Below, one piece after another: positions 1 to 7,416 of a stretch of DNA of 64,000 nucleotides. Positions within the stretch are counted from its first letter, which is position 1; each line of letters starts with the position of its first letter. Source of the DNA: CBFHND01 sp965657085 (GTDB lineage Bacteria > Pseudomonadota > Alphaproteobacteria > Rhodobacterales > Rhodobacteraceae); NCBI GenBank assembly GCA_965657085.1, contig CBFHND010000013.1, forward strand, positions 1-64,000, written 5' to 3'. The notes under the pieces are model-generated. The model was not told where the DNA came from. It was given only the letters and a program-made list of their open reading frames with translations, and did not search any database. The position numbers and the translations under genes are program-made.

Positions 1-1
1 G

Positions 2-1189
2 GTGGGTCCCTACACCGTCACCATCGCGGACAGCACGCAGATTTTCGTGCAGGGCCTGTCTTCTTTTTCAAGCGATGTGACCATCGCAGGCGGGACCGGG
101 TCGGCGATCGGCTTTCTGGGCCCTCTAATGCAGATCGAAGGCACGGCGACCATTTCCGCAACCGTGAATTCCGGATCGATCAACCAGATCGGCAGCGGCA
201 ACCTGATCCTGTCGGGTCTGGTGACAACGAATGGCAGCATCACCGTAGGGGCAGGTACGGTGACGGTGAACGGGGCCGCAACACAGCTGAGCGAGGTCAG
301 CGTTGCATTGGGCGCCACATTGGCAGGCAACGGCGTGATCACGACCTCGGGCACCGTCCTGATCAATGGCGACATGAATTTCACGGGCACCCTGCAAAGC
401 GATGTGACGATCAACAATACCGTGTCCAGCGTTCTGCGCACCGGTTCCGATGCAGATATGATTGCCGTCAACGTCAATGGGGTCGTGGCCGGGAACATCC
501 TTTCGGGCAAGGGCGGCGACAACATTAGCCTATTCGGCATCGCGTCCAGCGATATCCTGTCCGGCGCAGGAAAAGACGTCATCATTGTGAACGGCACGGT
601 TACGGGCAAGATCAACGGAGGCAAGGGCAACGACCTGATCGACGCTGACTTCGGATCCGTGTCGGGGCCTCTGTCCGGGGGGCGCGGCAGTGATATGATC
701 ATTGGCACGGTGCAATCCGACCTGATCCGGGGCGACGAAGGCAAGGACATCCTTAACGGCGGCGAAGGCGGCGACCGCATTGAAGGCGGCGCGGATCGCG
801 ACGTGATCATTGGCGGCGGTGGGGCCGACCTGATCATCGGCGGCGCGGGGCGCGACGAAATGACGGGCGGTTCGGATGCAGATACGTTTATCTTCCGCGA
901 CATCGACGATTTTGCGGGCGGTGGCGCGACCGAACGGATCACCGACTTCACCCAGGGCGAAGACATCATCCGCCTGCGCAGCATCGACGCGGACACGACC
1001 TCTTTGGGCGACCAGAACTTTACCTTCATCGGTGGCGCAGGCTTTTCCGGCACCGCCGGAGAACTGCGGGCGACGGTCGGCACTGGCCAAACCGTCATTC
1101 GTGGTGACGTGAACGGGGACGGACAAACCGATTTCGCCCTTGTCCTGACAGGCGAGATGACCCTGACCGGCGCGGATTTCGTGTTCTGA
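2..1189 (+). CDS. RTX-type calcium-binding secreted protein, C-terminal part (5' end outside window)
   Basis: The reading frame is open from the first base, so the N-terminus lies outside the window. About 395 residues are visible. The first half is Thr/Ser/Gly-rich with short beta-strand-like repeats. Residues about 215-290 carry RTX nonapeptides of the GGxGxD type (for example GGKGNDLID and GGEGGDRIEGG), which bind calcium in proteins exported by type I secretion. The tail (DTFIFRDIDDF, then ERITDFTQGEDIIRL) resembles the C-terminal domain of serralysin-like proteins and ends in a hydrophobic DFVF, as uncleaved type I signals often do. No enzymatic domain is visible. The next gene shares this tail domain. 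Family assignment is firm; function is unknown. Confidence 0.85.
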   Translation: MGPYTVTIADSTQIFVQGLSSFSSDVTIAGGTGSAIGFLGPLMQIEGTATISATVNSGSINQIGSGNLILSGLVTTNGSITVGAGTVTVNGAATQLSEVSVALGATLAGNGVITTSGTVLINGDMNFTGTLQSDVTINNTVSSVLRTGSDADMIAVNVNGVVAGNILSGKGGDNISLFGIASSDILSGAGKDVIIVNGTVTGKINGGKGNDLIDADFGSVSGPLSGGRGSDMIIGTVQSDLIRGDEGKDILNGGEGGDRIEGGADRDVIIGGGGADLIIGGAGRDEMTGGSDADTFIFRDIDDFAGGGATERITDFTQGEDIIRLRSIDADTTSLGDQNFTFIGGAGFSGTAGELRATVGTGQTVIRGDVNGDGQTDFALVLTGEMTLTGADFVF

Positions 1190-1296
1190 ACCCAGCCCGC
1201 CGTTACGGCCCTGCCAAGGCGATGCGTTTGACAGTCCAAGGCATTGCGCCCATGGTTGTGCCCAATTGATTTATTTTTTGATTTCAAGGGGCTCAC

Positions 1297-1980
1297 ATGG
1301 CCACGGTTTTTTGGGACACGTATACTTCGGCAAGTATTTTTGGTGGTGATGGCGACTGGAACACGCTTGACCAGAATTTTTCGGAAGATCCGGATCATTT
1401 CAGAACGCGGTTCACTCAGGGCGATGATGTCATTTTTCAAGGCATACCAGGTGACGTTGACCTGACGATTGACCTTACCGTCGCCAGCATGACCATTTAT
1501 TCCGACAACTACGCATTTTACGGCCCCGGCAGCCTTAGCGTGATGGACGGTGGATCGATCACGGTCAGCGATGGGAAAACGGCATCAATTCGTACAGCGC
1601 TTGCCGGCACGGGCGATTTCACCGTCGATGGCGATCAGGGCAATGACATCCTGACCGGGGGCGCGGACGCAGACGTTTTCATGTACCGCGACCTTGCCGA
1701 TCTGACGGGCGGCGGCGACTTTGAACGGATCACCGATTTCACACAGGGCGAAGACCGCATCCGCCTCAAACCCGTCGATGCAAACCTGCTGAAAGACGAC
1801 AGGCAGGAATTTGGCTTTATCGGTGAAAACGGCTTTGACGGAGAGCCCGGACAGCTGCGTTTTGAGCTATTGGACACTACCACCTTGATCATGGCGGACC
1901 TCGACGGGGACGAGATCGCGGATTTCACTATCGTTTTGGATGGGCAGATCGGATTGGAATTAAACGATTTTCTGCTCTGA
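1297..1980 (+). CDS. Small RTX-like secreted protein sharing the tail domain of the upstream gene
   Basis: This is a 227-residue acidic protein. Residues 1-110 are of unknown fold with beta-rich character. Only one short RTX-like motif is present (GDQGNDILTGGADADVF, about residues 110-126). Residues about 127-227 are a paralogue of the C-terminal domain of the upstream protein, with a shared ERITDFTQGED block followed by RIRL here and IIRL upstream. It ends in NDFLL, a plausible type I secretion signal. The gene lies 107 bp after the previous stop on the same strand, so co-export by one type I system is likely. No such exporter is in this window. The loss of repeats suggests a derived, shortened paralogue. 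Start chosen at the ATG preceded by a GGGG-rich stretch. Confidence 0.75.
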   Translation: MATVFWDTYTSASIFGGDGDWNTLDQNFSEDPDHFRTRFTQGDDVIFQGIPGDVDLTIDLTVASMTIYSDNYAFYGPGSLSVMDGGSITVSDGKTASIRTALAGTGDFTVDGDQGNDILTGGADADVFMYRDLADLTGGGDFERITDFTQGEDRIRLKPVDANLLKDDRQEFGFIGENGFDGEPGQLRFELLDTTTLIMADLDGDEIADFTIVLDGQIGLELNDFLL

Positions 1981-2043
1981 CACCGCTTCTCCCGACGCTG
2001 CGTCACATTGGCTCTCGCCTGCTGGATGCGAATCCTGTAATAA

Positions 2044-2063
2044 ATAGTTTAACGCTAAACTAT
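2044..2063. promoter_or_regulatory. 20-bp palindrome upstream of pdhA (candidate operator)
   Basis: ATAGTTTA, four bases (ACGC), then TAAACTAT: an uninterrupted 8-bp inverted repeat in an AT-rich patch, 35 bp before the pdhA start codon. Its position in the promoter region suggests a dimeric regulator of the pyruvate dehydrogenase operon. I cannot name the regulator. Confidence 0.5.
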
Positions 2064-2098
2064 CTATTCCAGACGGATTATCCACGGAGGAGAGCCGC

Positions 2099-3088
2099 AT
2101 GGCCGCGCGCAAGGCAACCAAGAAACCCAACGTGTCAGCCGATGAGCTGAAAGCCTACTACAAGGACATGCTGCTGATCCGGCGGTTCGAGGAAAAGGCG
2201 GGACAGCTCTATGGCATGGGACTGATTGGCGGTTTCTGCCACCTCTACATCGGGCAAGAGGCCGTTGTTGTGGGGCTCGAAGCTGCGGCGGAAGACGGCG
2301 ACAAGCGCATCACCTCCTACCGTGATCACGGCCACATGCTGGCCTGCGGGATGGACCCCAACGGCGTGATGGCCGAACTGACCGGGCGCGAGGGCGGCTA
2401 TTCCAAGGGGAAAGGCGGCTCGATGCACATGTTCTCCAAGGAGAAGCATTTTTATGGCGGTCACGGCATCGTGGCGGCACAGGTGCCTCTGGGTGCAGGC
2501 CTCGCCTTTGCGGACAAGTACAAGGACAACGGGCGTGTGACCTTTACCTATTTCGGGGATGGCGCCGCGAACCAGGGCCAGGTCTATGAGACCTTCAATA
2601 TGGCCGCTTTGTGGGGGCTGCCCTGCATCTTCGTGATCGAGAACAACCAATACGCCATGGGCACATCACAACAACGTTCGACGTCGAGCGCGGAAATCTG
2701 GGAACGCGGCAAGGCCTTTGGCATCCCCGGCGAGGCCGTGGACGGCATGGACGTTCTGGCGGTGAAGACCGCGGGCGAGACCGCCGTGGCCCACTGCCGC
2801 GCGGGCAAGGGCCCCTACATCCTTGAAATCAAGACCTACCGCTATCGCGGCCACTCCATGTCGGACCCTGCAAAGTACCGGACCCGCGAGGAAGTGCAGA
2901 AGATGCGCGATGAGCGTGATCCGATCGAGGCTGTCCGCTCCATGCTGCTGCAGGGTGATCATGCGTCCGAAGAAGATCTCAAGGCCATCGACAAGGAGAT
3001 CAAGGACATCGTCAACCAAAGCGCAGAGTTCGCCAAGACCAGCCCGGAACCGGCGCTGGATGAACTCTGGACAGATATCTACGCGTAA
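2099..3088 (+). CDS. pdhA: Pyruvate dehydrogenase E1 component, alpha subunit
   Basis: 329 residues, the usual length for alphaproteobacterial PdhA. It decarboxylates pyruvate with thiamine diphosphate as one half of the alpha2-beta2 E1 enzyme. The ThDP/Mg motif is visible as GDGAANQG at residues 153-160 with NNQYAMGT at 182-189, and the conserved loop YRGHSMSDPAKYRT lies near residue 249. It is the first gene of the operon, 15 bp ahead of pdhB. The start is supported by an AGGAGAG ribosome site. A perfect palindrome lies just upstream. No E3 gene (lpd) follows in this window. Confidence 0.97.
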   Translation: MAARKATKKPNVSADELKAYYKDMLLIRRFEEKAGQLYGMGLIGGFCHLYIGQEAVVVGLEAAAEDGDKRITSYRDHGHMLACGMDPNGVMAELTGREGGYSKGKGGSMHMFSKEKHFYGGHGIVAAQVPLGAGLAFADKYKDNGRVTFTYFGDGAANQGQVYETFNMAALWGLPCIFVIENNQYAMGTSQQRSTSSAEIWERGKAFGIPGEAVDGMDVLAVKTAGETAVAHCRAGKGPYILEIKTYRYRGHSMSDPAKYRTREEVQKMRDERDPIEAVRSMLLQGDHASEEDLKAIDKEIKDIVNQSAEFAKTSPEPALDELWTDIYA

Positions 3089-3102
3089 GGGAGAGACAGA
3101 CA

Positions 3103-4470
3103 ATGGCAACCGAAATTCTCATGCCCGCCCTGTCCCCCACGATGGAGGAAGGCACGCTGGCCAAGTGGCTGGTCAAGGAAGGCGACACGGTCACGTCCGG
3201 TGACATCATCGCCGAGATCGAAACCGACAAGGCCACGATGGAATTCGAGGCGGTGGACGAAGGCATCATGGGCAAGATCCTGATCGCGGAAGGCACCGAA
3301 GGCGTGAAAGTGAACACGCCCATCGCGGTCATGGTCGATGAAGGCGAAAGCGCCGATGACATCGCGGTCAGCGCACCGGCCACGGCGCCTGCTGCGGCAG
3401 AGGCCCCTGCCCCCGCGGCAGCACCTGCAGCAGCGGCCCCGGCGGCCCCGTCTGTCGATCAAAGCCCCGACTGGCCCGAAGGCACCAAGATGAAGCAACA
3501 GACCGTGCGCGAAGCCATCCGCGACGCCATGGCCGAAGAAATGCGCGCCGACGAGGCCGTGTTCCTGATGGGCGAGGAAGTCGCCGAATACCAAGGCGCC
3601 TACAAGGTCAGCCAGGGGTTGCTGGACGAATTTGGATCAAAGCGGGTGATCGACACGCCCATCACCGAACACGGCTTTGCCGGGATCGGTGTCGGATCGG
3701 CCTTTGGCGGCTTGCGCCCCATCGTCGAATTCATGACCTTCAACTTCGCCATGCAGGCGATTGACCAGATCATCAACTCCGCCGCCAAGACGCTTTACAT
3801 GTCCGGCGGCCAGATGGGTGCGCCCATGGTGTTCCGTGGGCCAAATGGGGCCGCCGCACGCGTCGGCGCTCAGCACAGCCAGGATTACGCCGCGTGGTAC
3901 ATGCAGATCCCCGGTCTCAAGGTGGTCATGCCCTATTCGGCCTCCGACGCCAAAGGGTTGATGAAGACCGCCATCCGCGACGACAATCCGGTGATCTTCC
4001 TTGAAAACGAAATCCTTTATGGGCGGTCTTTTGATGTGCCGGACATGGATGATTTCACCGTGCCCTTCGGCAAGGCCCGCATCTGGCGGACCGGCTCCGA
4101 TGTGACCCTCGTCAGCTTTGGGATTGGCATGACCTATGCTCTTGAAGCTGCCGAGAAACTGGCCGAAGAGGGCATCAGCGCCGAGGTCATCGACCTGCGC
4201 ACCCTGCGCCCCATGGACACCGGCACCATCATCAAATCGGTGATGAAGACCAACCGCTGCGTCACCATCGAAGAAGGCTGGCCGCAGGGGTCGGTCGGCA
4301 ACTACATCAGCTCGGTTCTGATGCAGGAGGCCTTTGACTACCTCGATGCGCCGGTGATCAACTGCACGGGCAAGGATGTGCCCATGCCCTATGCCGCGAA
4401 CCTCGAAAAACACGCGCTGGTCACCGCCGCCGAGGTGATCGAGGCCGTCAAATCCGTCACCTACCGCTAA
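3103..4470 (+). CDS. pdhB: Pyruvate dehydrogenase E1 component, beta subunit with N-terminal lipoyl domain
   Basis: 455 residues, longer than a plain E1 beta because a lipoyl domain is fused to the N-terminus, as in many Rhodobacteraceae and Rhizobiales. The lipoylation motif ETDKATME places the modified lysine at residue 43. An Ala/Pro-rich flexible linker spans about residues 88-120. The transketolase-like core starts near residue 128, with HGFAGIGVG and EEGWPQGSVG visible. Together with PdhA it transfers the hydroxyethyl group to lipoyl arms. The lipoyl domain is almost identical to that of PdhC downstream, consistent with duplication inside the operon. Confidence 0.97.
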   Translation: MATEILMPALSPTMEEGTLAKWLVKEGDTVTSGDIIAEIETDKATMEFEAVDEGIMGKILIAEGTEGVKVNTPIAVMVDEGESADDIAVSAPATAPAAAEAPAPAAAPAAAAPAAPSVDQSPDWPEGTKMKQQTVREAIRDAMAEEMRADEAVFLMGEEVAEYQGAYKVSQGLLDEFGSKRVIDTPITEHGFAGIGVGSAFGGLRPIVEFMTFNFAMQAIDQIINSAAKTLYMSGGQMGAPMVFRGPNGAAARVGAQHSQDYAAWYMQIPGLKVVMPYSASDAKGLMKTAIRDDNPVIFLENEILYGRSFDVPDMDDFTVPFGKARIWRTGSDVTLVSFGIGMTYALEAAEKLAEEGISAEVIDLRTLRPMDTGTIIKSVMKTNRCVTIEEGWPQGSVGNYISSVLMQEAFDYLDAPVINCTGKDVPMPYAANLEKHALVTAAEVIEAVKSVTYR

Positions 4471-4480
4471 GGAGCGCATG

Positions 4481-5782
4481 ATGCCTACAGAAATTCTCAT
4501 GCCTGCCCTGTCGCCCACCATGGAAGAGGGCACACTGGCCAAATGGCTGGTCAAGGAAGGCGACACCGTGGTCTCGGGCGATCTGCTGGCCGAGATCGAA
4601 ACCGACAAGGCGACGATGGAATTCGAAGCCGTGGACGAAGGGGTGATCGGAAAGATCCTCGTGGCTGAAGGCACCGAAGCGGTCAAAGTGAATACCGCCA
4701 TCGCCGTGCTTCTGGAGGAGGGCGAAAGCGCCGATGACATCGGGCAGGCCGCCGCGGCAGCACCCGCAGCGCAAGCCGAAGCCCCTGCCACCGCGCCCCA
4801 AGCGCCCGCTCCTGCGGCCCCTGCCCCGGCGGCCCCGGCTGCCTCTGACGGATCGCGTATCTTTGCCTCACCGCTGGCGCGCCGCATGGCGGGGCAAGAG
4901 GGCCTTGACCTGTCCGCCATCACCGGAACCGGCCCGCATGGTCGCATTGTGAAGGCGGATATCCTGGCTGCCAAGGACAGTGGAACGGCCAGGGCCGCCG
5001 CAACAGCGGCCCCTGCCCCTGCCGCAGCAACAGCTGCGCCAATGCCCGCCGGTCCTTCTGCCGATGCCGTGACCCGGATGTACGAGGACCGCGATTACGA
5101 GGAAGTCACTCTCAACGGCATGCGCAAAACCATCGCCGCGCGCCTGACCGAGGCCAAGCAGACGGTCCCGCATTTCTACCTGCGCCGCGACATCCGCCTT
5201 GATGCGCTGCTCGATTTCCGCGCGACGCTGAACAAACAGCTTGAAGCACGCGGTGTGAAACTGTCGGTCAATGACTTCATCATCAAGGCCTGCGCCATCG
5301 CTCTGCAAGAGGTCCCCGACGCCAACGCCGTCTGGGCGGGTGACCGTATCCTGAAGCTTACCCCATCAGACGTGGCCGTGGCCGTGGCCATCGATGGCGG
5401 CCTTTTTACCCCGGTGCTGCAGGATGCCCACCAAAAATCCCTGTCGGCTCTCTCGGCGGAAATGAAAGACCTCGCGACACGCGCCCGCGACCGCAAGCTT
5501 GCCCCGCACGAATACCAGGGTGGCAGCTTTGCGATTTCCAACCTGGGCATGTTCGGCATCGACAACTTCGACGCGGTGATCAATCCGCCCCATGGCGCGA
5601 TTTTGGCCGTGGGTGCGGGCGTGAAGAAACCCGTGGTCGGCCCTGATGGCGACCTGACTGCCGCCACTGTGATGTCGGTCACGCTTTCAGTTGATCACCG
5701 TGTGATCGATGGCGCGCTGGGTGCGCAATTGCTGCAATCCATCGTCGACAACCTCGAAAACCCGATGTCGATGCTCGCCTGA
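4481..5782 (+). CDS. pdhC: Pyruvate dehydrogenase E2 component, dihydrolipoamide acetyltransferase
   Basis: 433 residues from the second of two tandem ATGs (4478, 4481). The second stands 6 bases from the TAAGGAG ribosome site, a better spacing than the first. Domain order: lipoyl domain (Lys43 in ETDKATME), Ala/Pro linker, peripheral-subunit-binding domain (ASPLARRMA to GPHGRIVKAD, about 128-165), a second linker, and the catalytic acetyltransferase domain with the HRVIDG active-site motif near residue 405. It forms the core of the complex and moves the acetyl group to CoA. Ten bases separate it from pdhB, so the three genes form one operon, closed by the terminator at 5854. Confidence 0.97.
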   Translation: MPTEILMPALSPTMEEGTLAKWLVKEGDTVVSGDLLAEIETDKATMEFEAVDEGVIGKILVAEGTEAVKVNTAIAVLLEEGESADDIGQAAAAAPAAQAEAPATAPQAPAPAAPAPAAPAASDGSRIFASPLARRMAGQEGLDLSAITGTGPHGRIVKADILAAKDSGTARAAATAAPAPAAATAAPMPAGPSADAVTRMYEDRDYEEVTLNGMRKTIAARLTEAKQTVPHFYLRRDIRLDALLDFRATLNKQLEARGVKLSVNDFIIKACAIALQEVPDANAVWAGDRILKLTPSDVAVAVAIDGGLFTPVLQDAHQKSLSALSAEMKDLATRARDRKLAPHEYQGGSFAISNLGMFGIDNFDAVINPPHGAILAVGAGVKKPVVGPDGDLTAATVMSVTLSVDHRVIDGALGAQLLQSIVDNLENPMSMLA

Positions 5783-5805
5783 TCTTCTTTGGGTCGAAAA
5801 TACTT

Positions 5806-5841
5806 CGGGGGAGTCCGCAGGACGGGGGCAGAGCCCCCTGA
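5806..5841. repeat. 36-bp dispersed repeat, copy 1
   Basis: An identical 36-base copy occurs at 61553-61588. It contains GGGGGC-AGA-GCCCCC, a 6-bp stem with a 3-base loop. Both copies lie just downstream of a stop codon and just upstream of a terminator hairpin. Confidence 0.85.
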
Positions 5842-5853
5842 TAAACAAGCAAA

Positions 5854-5880
5854 AGCCGGGGCGGCAGCCCCGGCTTTTTC
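5854..5880. terminator. Bidirectional rho-independent terminator between pdhC and cysE
   Basis: Perfect 9-bp stem AGCCGGGGC / GCCCCGGCT with a GGCA loop. TTTTTC follows on the plus strand (for pdhC), and TTTGCTTG on the minus strand (for cysE). It fits the convergent arrangement of the two genes. Confidence 0.9.
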
Positions 5881-5897
5881 ATTTTGAAACAGTTGCT

Positions 5898-6713
5898 TCA
5901 GAACGCTTCGTTCTTGCCCAGCATGTGGTTCATCGAAATCGCTGGTTGATCACAGCCCGCCTCGCCCACGATCTTGGCCGGAATACCCGCAACTGTCTTG
6001 CACGGTGGCACATCCTGCAACACAACGGACCCTGCGGCGATACGGCTGCAGTTGCCCACGGCGATATTGCCCAGAACCTTTGCACCGGCGCCGATCAGAA
6101 CCCCGTCGCCGATCTTGGGGTGGCGGTCTTCTTCTTCCTTGCCGGTCCCGCCCAGCGTCACGGAATGCAGCATCGACACGTTGTCGCCCACCACAGCCGT
6201 TTCCCCAATCACGATGGAATGGGCATGGTCGATCATGATTCCCTTTCCGATCCGCGCGGCCGGGTGAATGTCCACGCCGAAAATCTCCGACACCCGCATC
6301 TGAACGAAATAGGCCAGGTCATGCTGGCCCCGCGCCCACAGGTAATGGCCCACGCGATAGGCCTGCATCGCCTGGTAGCCCTTGAAATACAGGATCGGCT
6401 GCACCAGCCGGTGGCAGGCCGGATCACGCTCGTAGATCGCAACCAGATCGGCGCGCGCCGCCTCGACCAGCTCTGGTGACGAGGCATAGGCTTCGTCCAC
6501 GATCTCGCGCACCACGACCATCGACATCTCGTTCGAGGCCAGCTTGGCCGCGATCCGGTAGGACAGCGCCTTGTCGATGGATTTGTGGTGCAGGATACAG
6601 GCATGCACGAATCCGCCGATCAACGGCTCATCATGCACCGCTGCGCGGGCTTCGTCGGTAATCCGGTCCCAAACGGGATCGATCGCGGCGATTTGTCTTT
6701 TTGCTTCGGCCAT
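5898..6713 (-). CDS. cysE: Serine O-acetyltransferase
   Basis: 271 residues from the ATG at 6713; a 6-residue longer frame exists but an AGGTG ribosome site fits this start. The enzyme acetylates L-serine with acetyl-CoA, the first step of cysteine synthesis. The N-terminal helical SAT domain (about 1-140) is followed by a left-handed beta-helix of hexapeptide repeats with the typical GIMIDHAHSIVIGE, MLHSVTLGGTG and HPKIGDGVLIGAGAKVLG segments. The catalytic His is in the DHAH stretch. The gene is convergent with pdhC and divergent from the DksA-like gene. Confidence 0.95.
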   Translation of the reverse strand: MAEAKRQIAAIDPVWDRITDEARAAVHDEPLIGGFVHACILHHKSIDKALSYRIAAKLASNEMSMVVVREIVDEAYASSPELVEAARADLVAIYERDPACHRLVQPILYFKGYQAMQAYRVGHYLWARGQHDLAYFVQMRVSEIFGVDIHPAARIGKGIMIDHAHSIVIGETAVVGDNVSMLHSVTLGGTGKEEEDRHPKIGDGVLIGAGAKVLGNIAVGNCSRIAAGSVVLQDVPPCKTVAGIPAKIVGEAGCDQPAISMNHMLGKNEAF

Positions 6714-6797
6714 GGTCACCTGTCCTCTCACCTGCCTAGATACCGTATTTAGGTGCGAATGACCAAATGCAAAGCTGTGATGAGGATCATTTCAACC

Positions 6798-7136
6798 ATG
6801 AATGACCGCGACAGGGCTGACTTCAAGGATCGTATTCTGGCGCGTTTGGCCGACTTGGAACAGGATTTGGCACGCGGCAAGGATGGCGAAGCCGTTGTCA
6901 CACTCGACCAGCAATCGGTGGGACGGCTCAGCCGGATGGACGCGTTGCAATATCAGGCCATGTCCAAGGCACAGCAACAAAGGCGCCAAGCCGAAGTCAC
7001 GCGCCTGCGCCTTGCACTGCACCGTGTGGACGAAGATGAATACGGATACTGCGAAGACTGCGGCGAAGCGATCGCGCCGGGTCGGCTCGACCTTGATCTT
7101 GCTGCGACCCGTTGTGTCAGTTGCGCATCCGGCTAG
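6798..7136 (+). CDS. Short TraR/DksA-family zinc-finger protein
   Basis: 112 residues. An N-terminal helical region precedes a C-terminal C4 zinc finger (CEDC near residue 88, CVSC near residue 108). Members bind the RNA polymerase secondary channel or act as small regulators. This one is shorter than canonical DksA (about 150 residues) and lacks the full coiled-coil length, so it is better called DksA-like. The start at 6798 (MNDRD) is chosen over an upstream in-frame ATG because the family begins there; no strong ribosome site is visible. Its 3' end overlaps the 3' end of the convergent gene at 7117 by 20 bp. Confidence 0.85.
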   Translation: MNDRDRADFKDRILARLADLEQDLARGKDGEAVVTLDQQSVGRLSRMDALQYQAMSKAQQQRRQAEVTRLRLALHRVDEDEYGYCEDCGEAIAPGRLDLDLAATRCVSCASG

Positions 7137-7416
7137 ACCTGTGCCGGGCTGTAAGCCCATGCAGAACCAGCTCCAGACAGGTGCAATACTCCGTGTCATC
7201 CAGCGTTGGCTCGCGCGCCAGAACCCGCTTGCGCGCAGCATCCGACAAGGTCCCGTTGCCCCACAGCGGATGATCCTGCCCAGTGCGGCGGGCAAAGACA
7301 TCTGCCCATTCCGCTTCTTCAATCATGCGCGTGCAGGCCCTTTGCCGCAAAGGCTGCGGCATGCCCAGCAACGCGCGCGCCGCATCCGTCAGATCGATGT
7401 GCAAAACCGGTCGCAT
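7117..7416 (-). CDS. Conserved small protein downstream of the GTA cluster (DUF7742-like)
   Basis: 99 residues, soluble, no transmembrane segment. The ATG overlaps the stop codon of the large GTA tail gene (TGATG), so it is probably translated by coupling and belongs to the end of the GTA transcript. The sequence has a helical pattern with a WADVFARRTGQDHP segment and a CTCLELVLHGL stretch. I recall similar small proteins at this position in Rhodobacteraceae but know no function. It could be a GTA accessory factor or an unrelated housekeeping gene that is co-transcribed. Confidence 0.65.
   Translation of the reverse strand: MRPVLHIDLTDAARALLGMPQPLRQRACTRMIEEAEWADVFARRTGQDHPLWGNGTLSDAARKRVLAREPTLDDTEYCTCLELVLHGLTARHRSSRMRN

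Noticed and set aside
10..1440. 476-residue frame on the minus strand opposite the RTX genes
   Set aside because: It is the antisense shadow of Gly/Asp-rich RTX coding sequence, with low-complexity Pro/Ser/Arg composition and no family signal.
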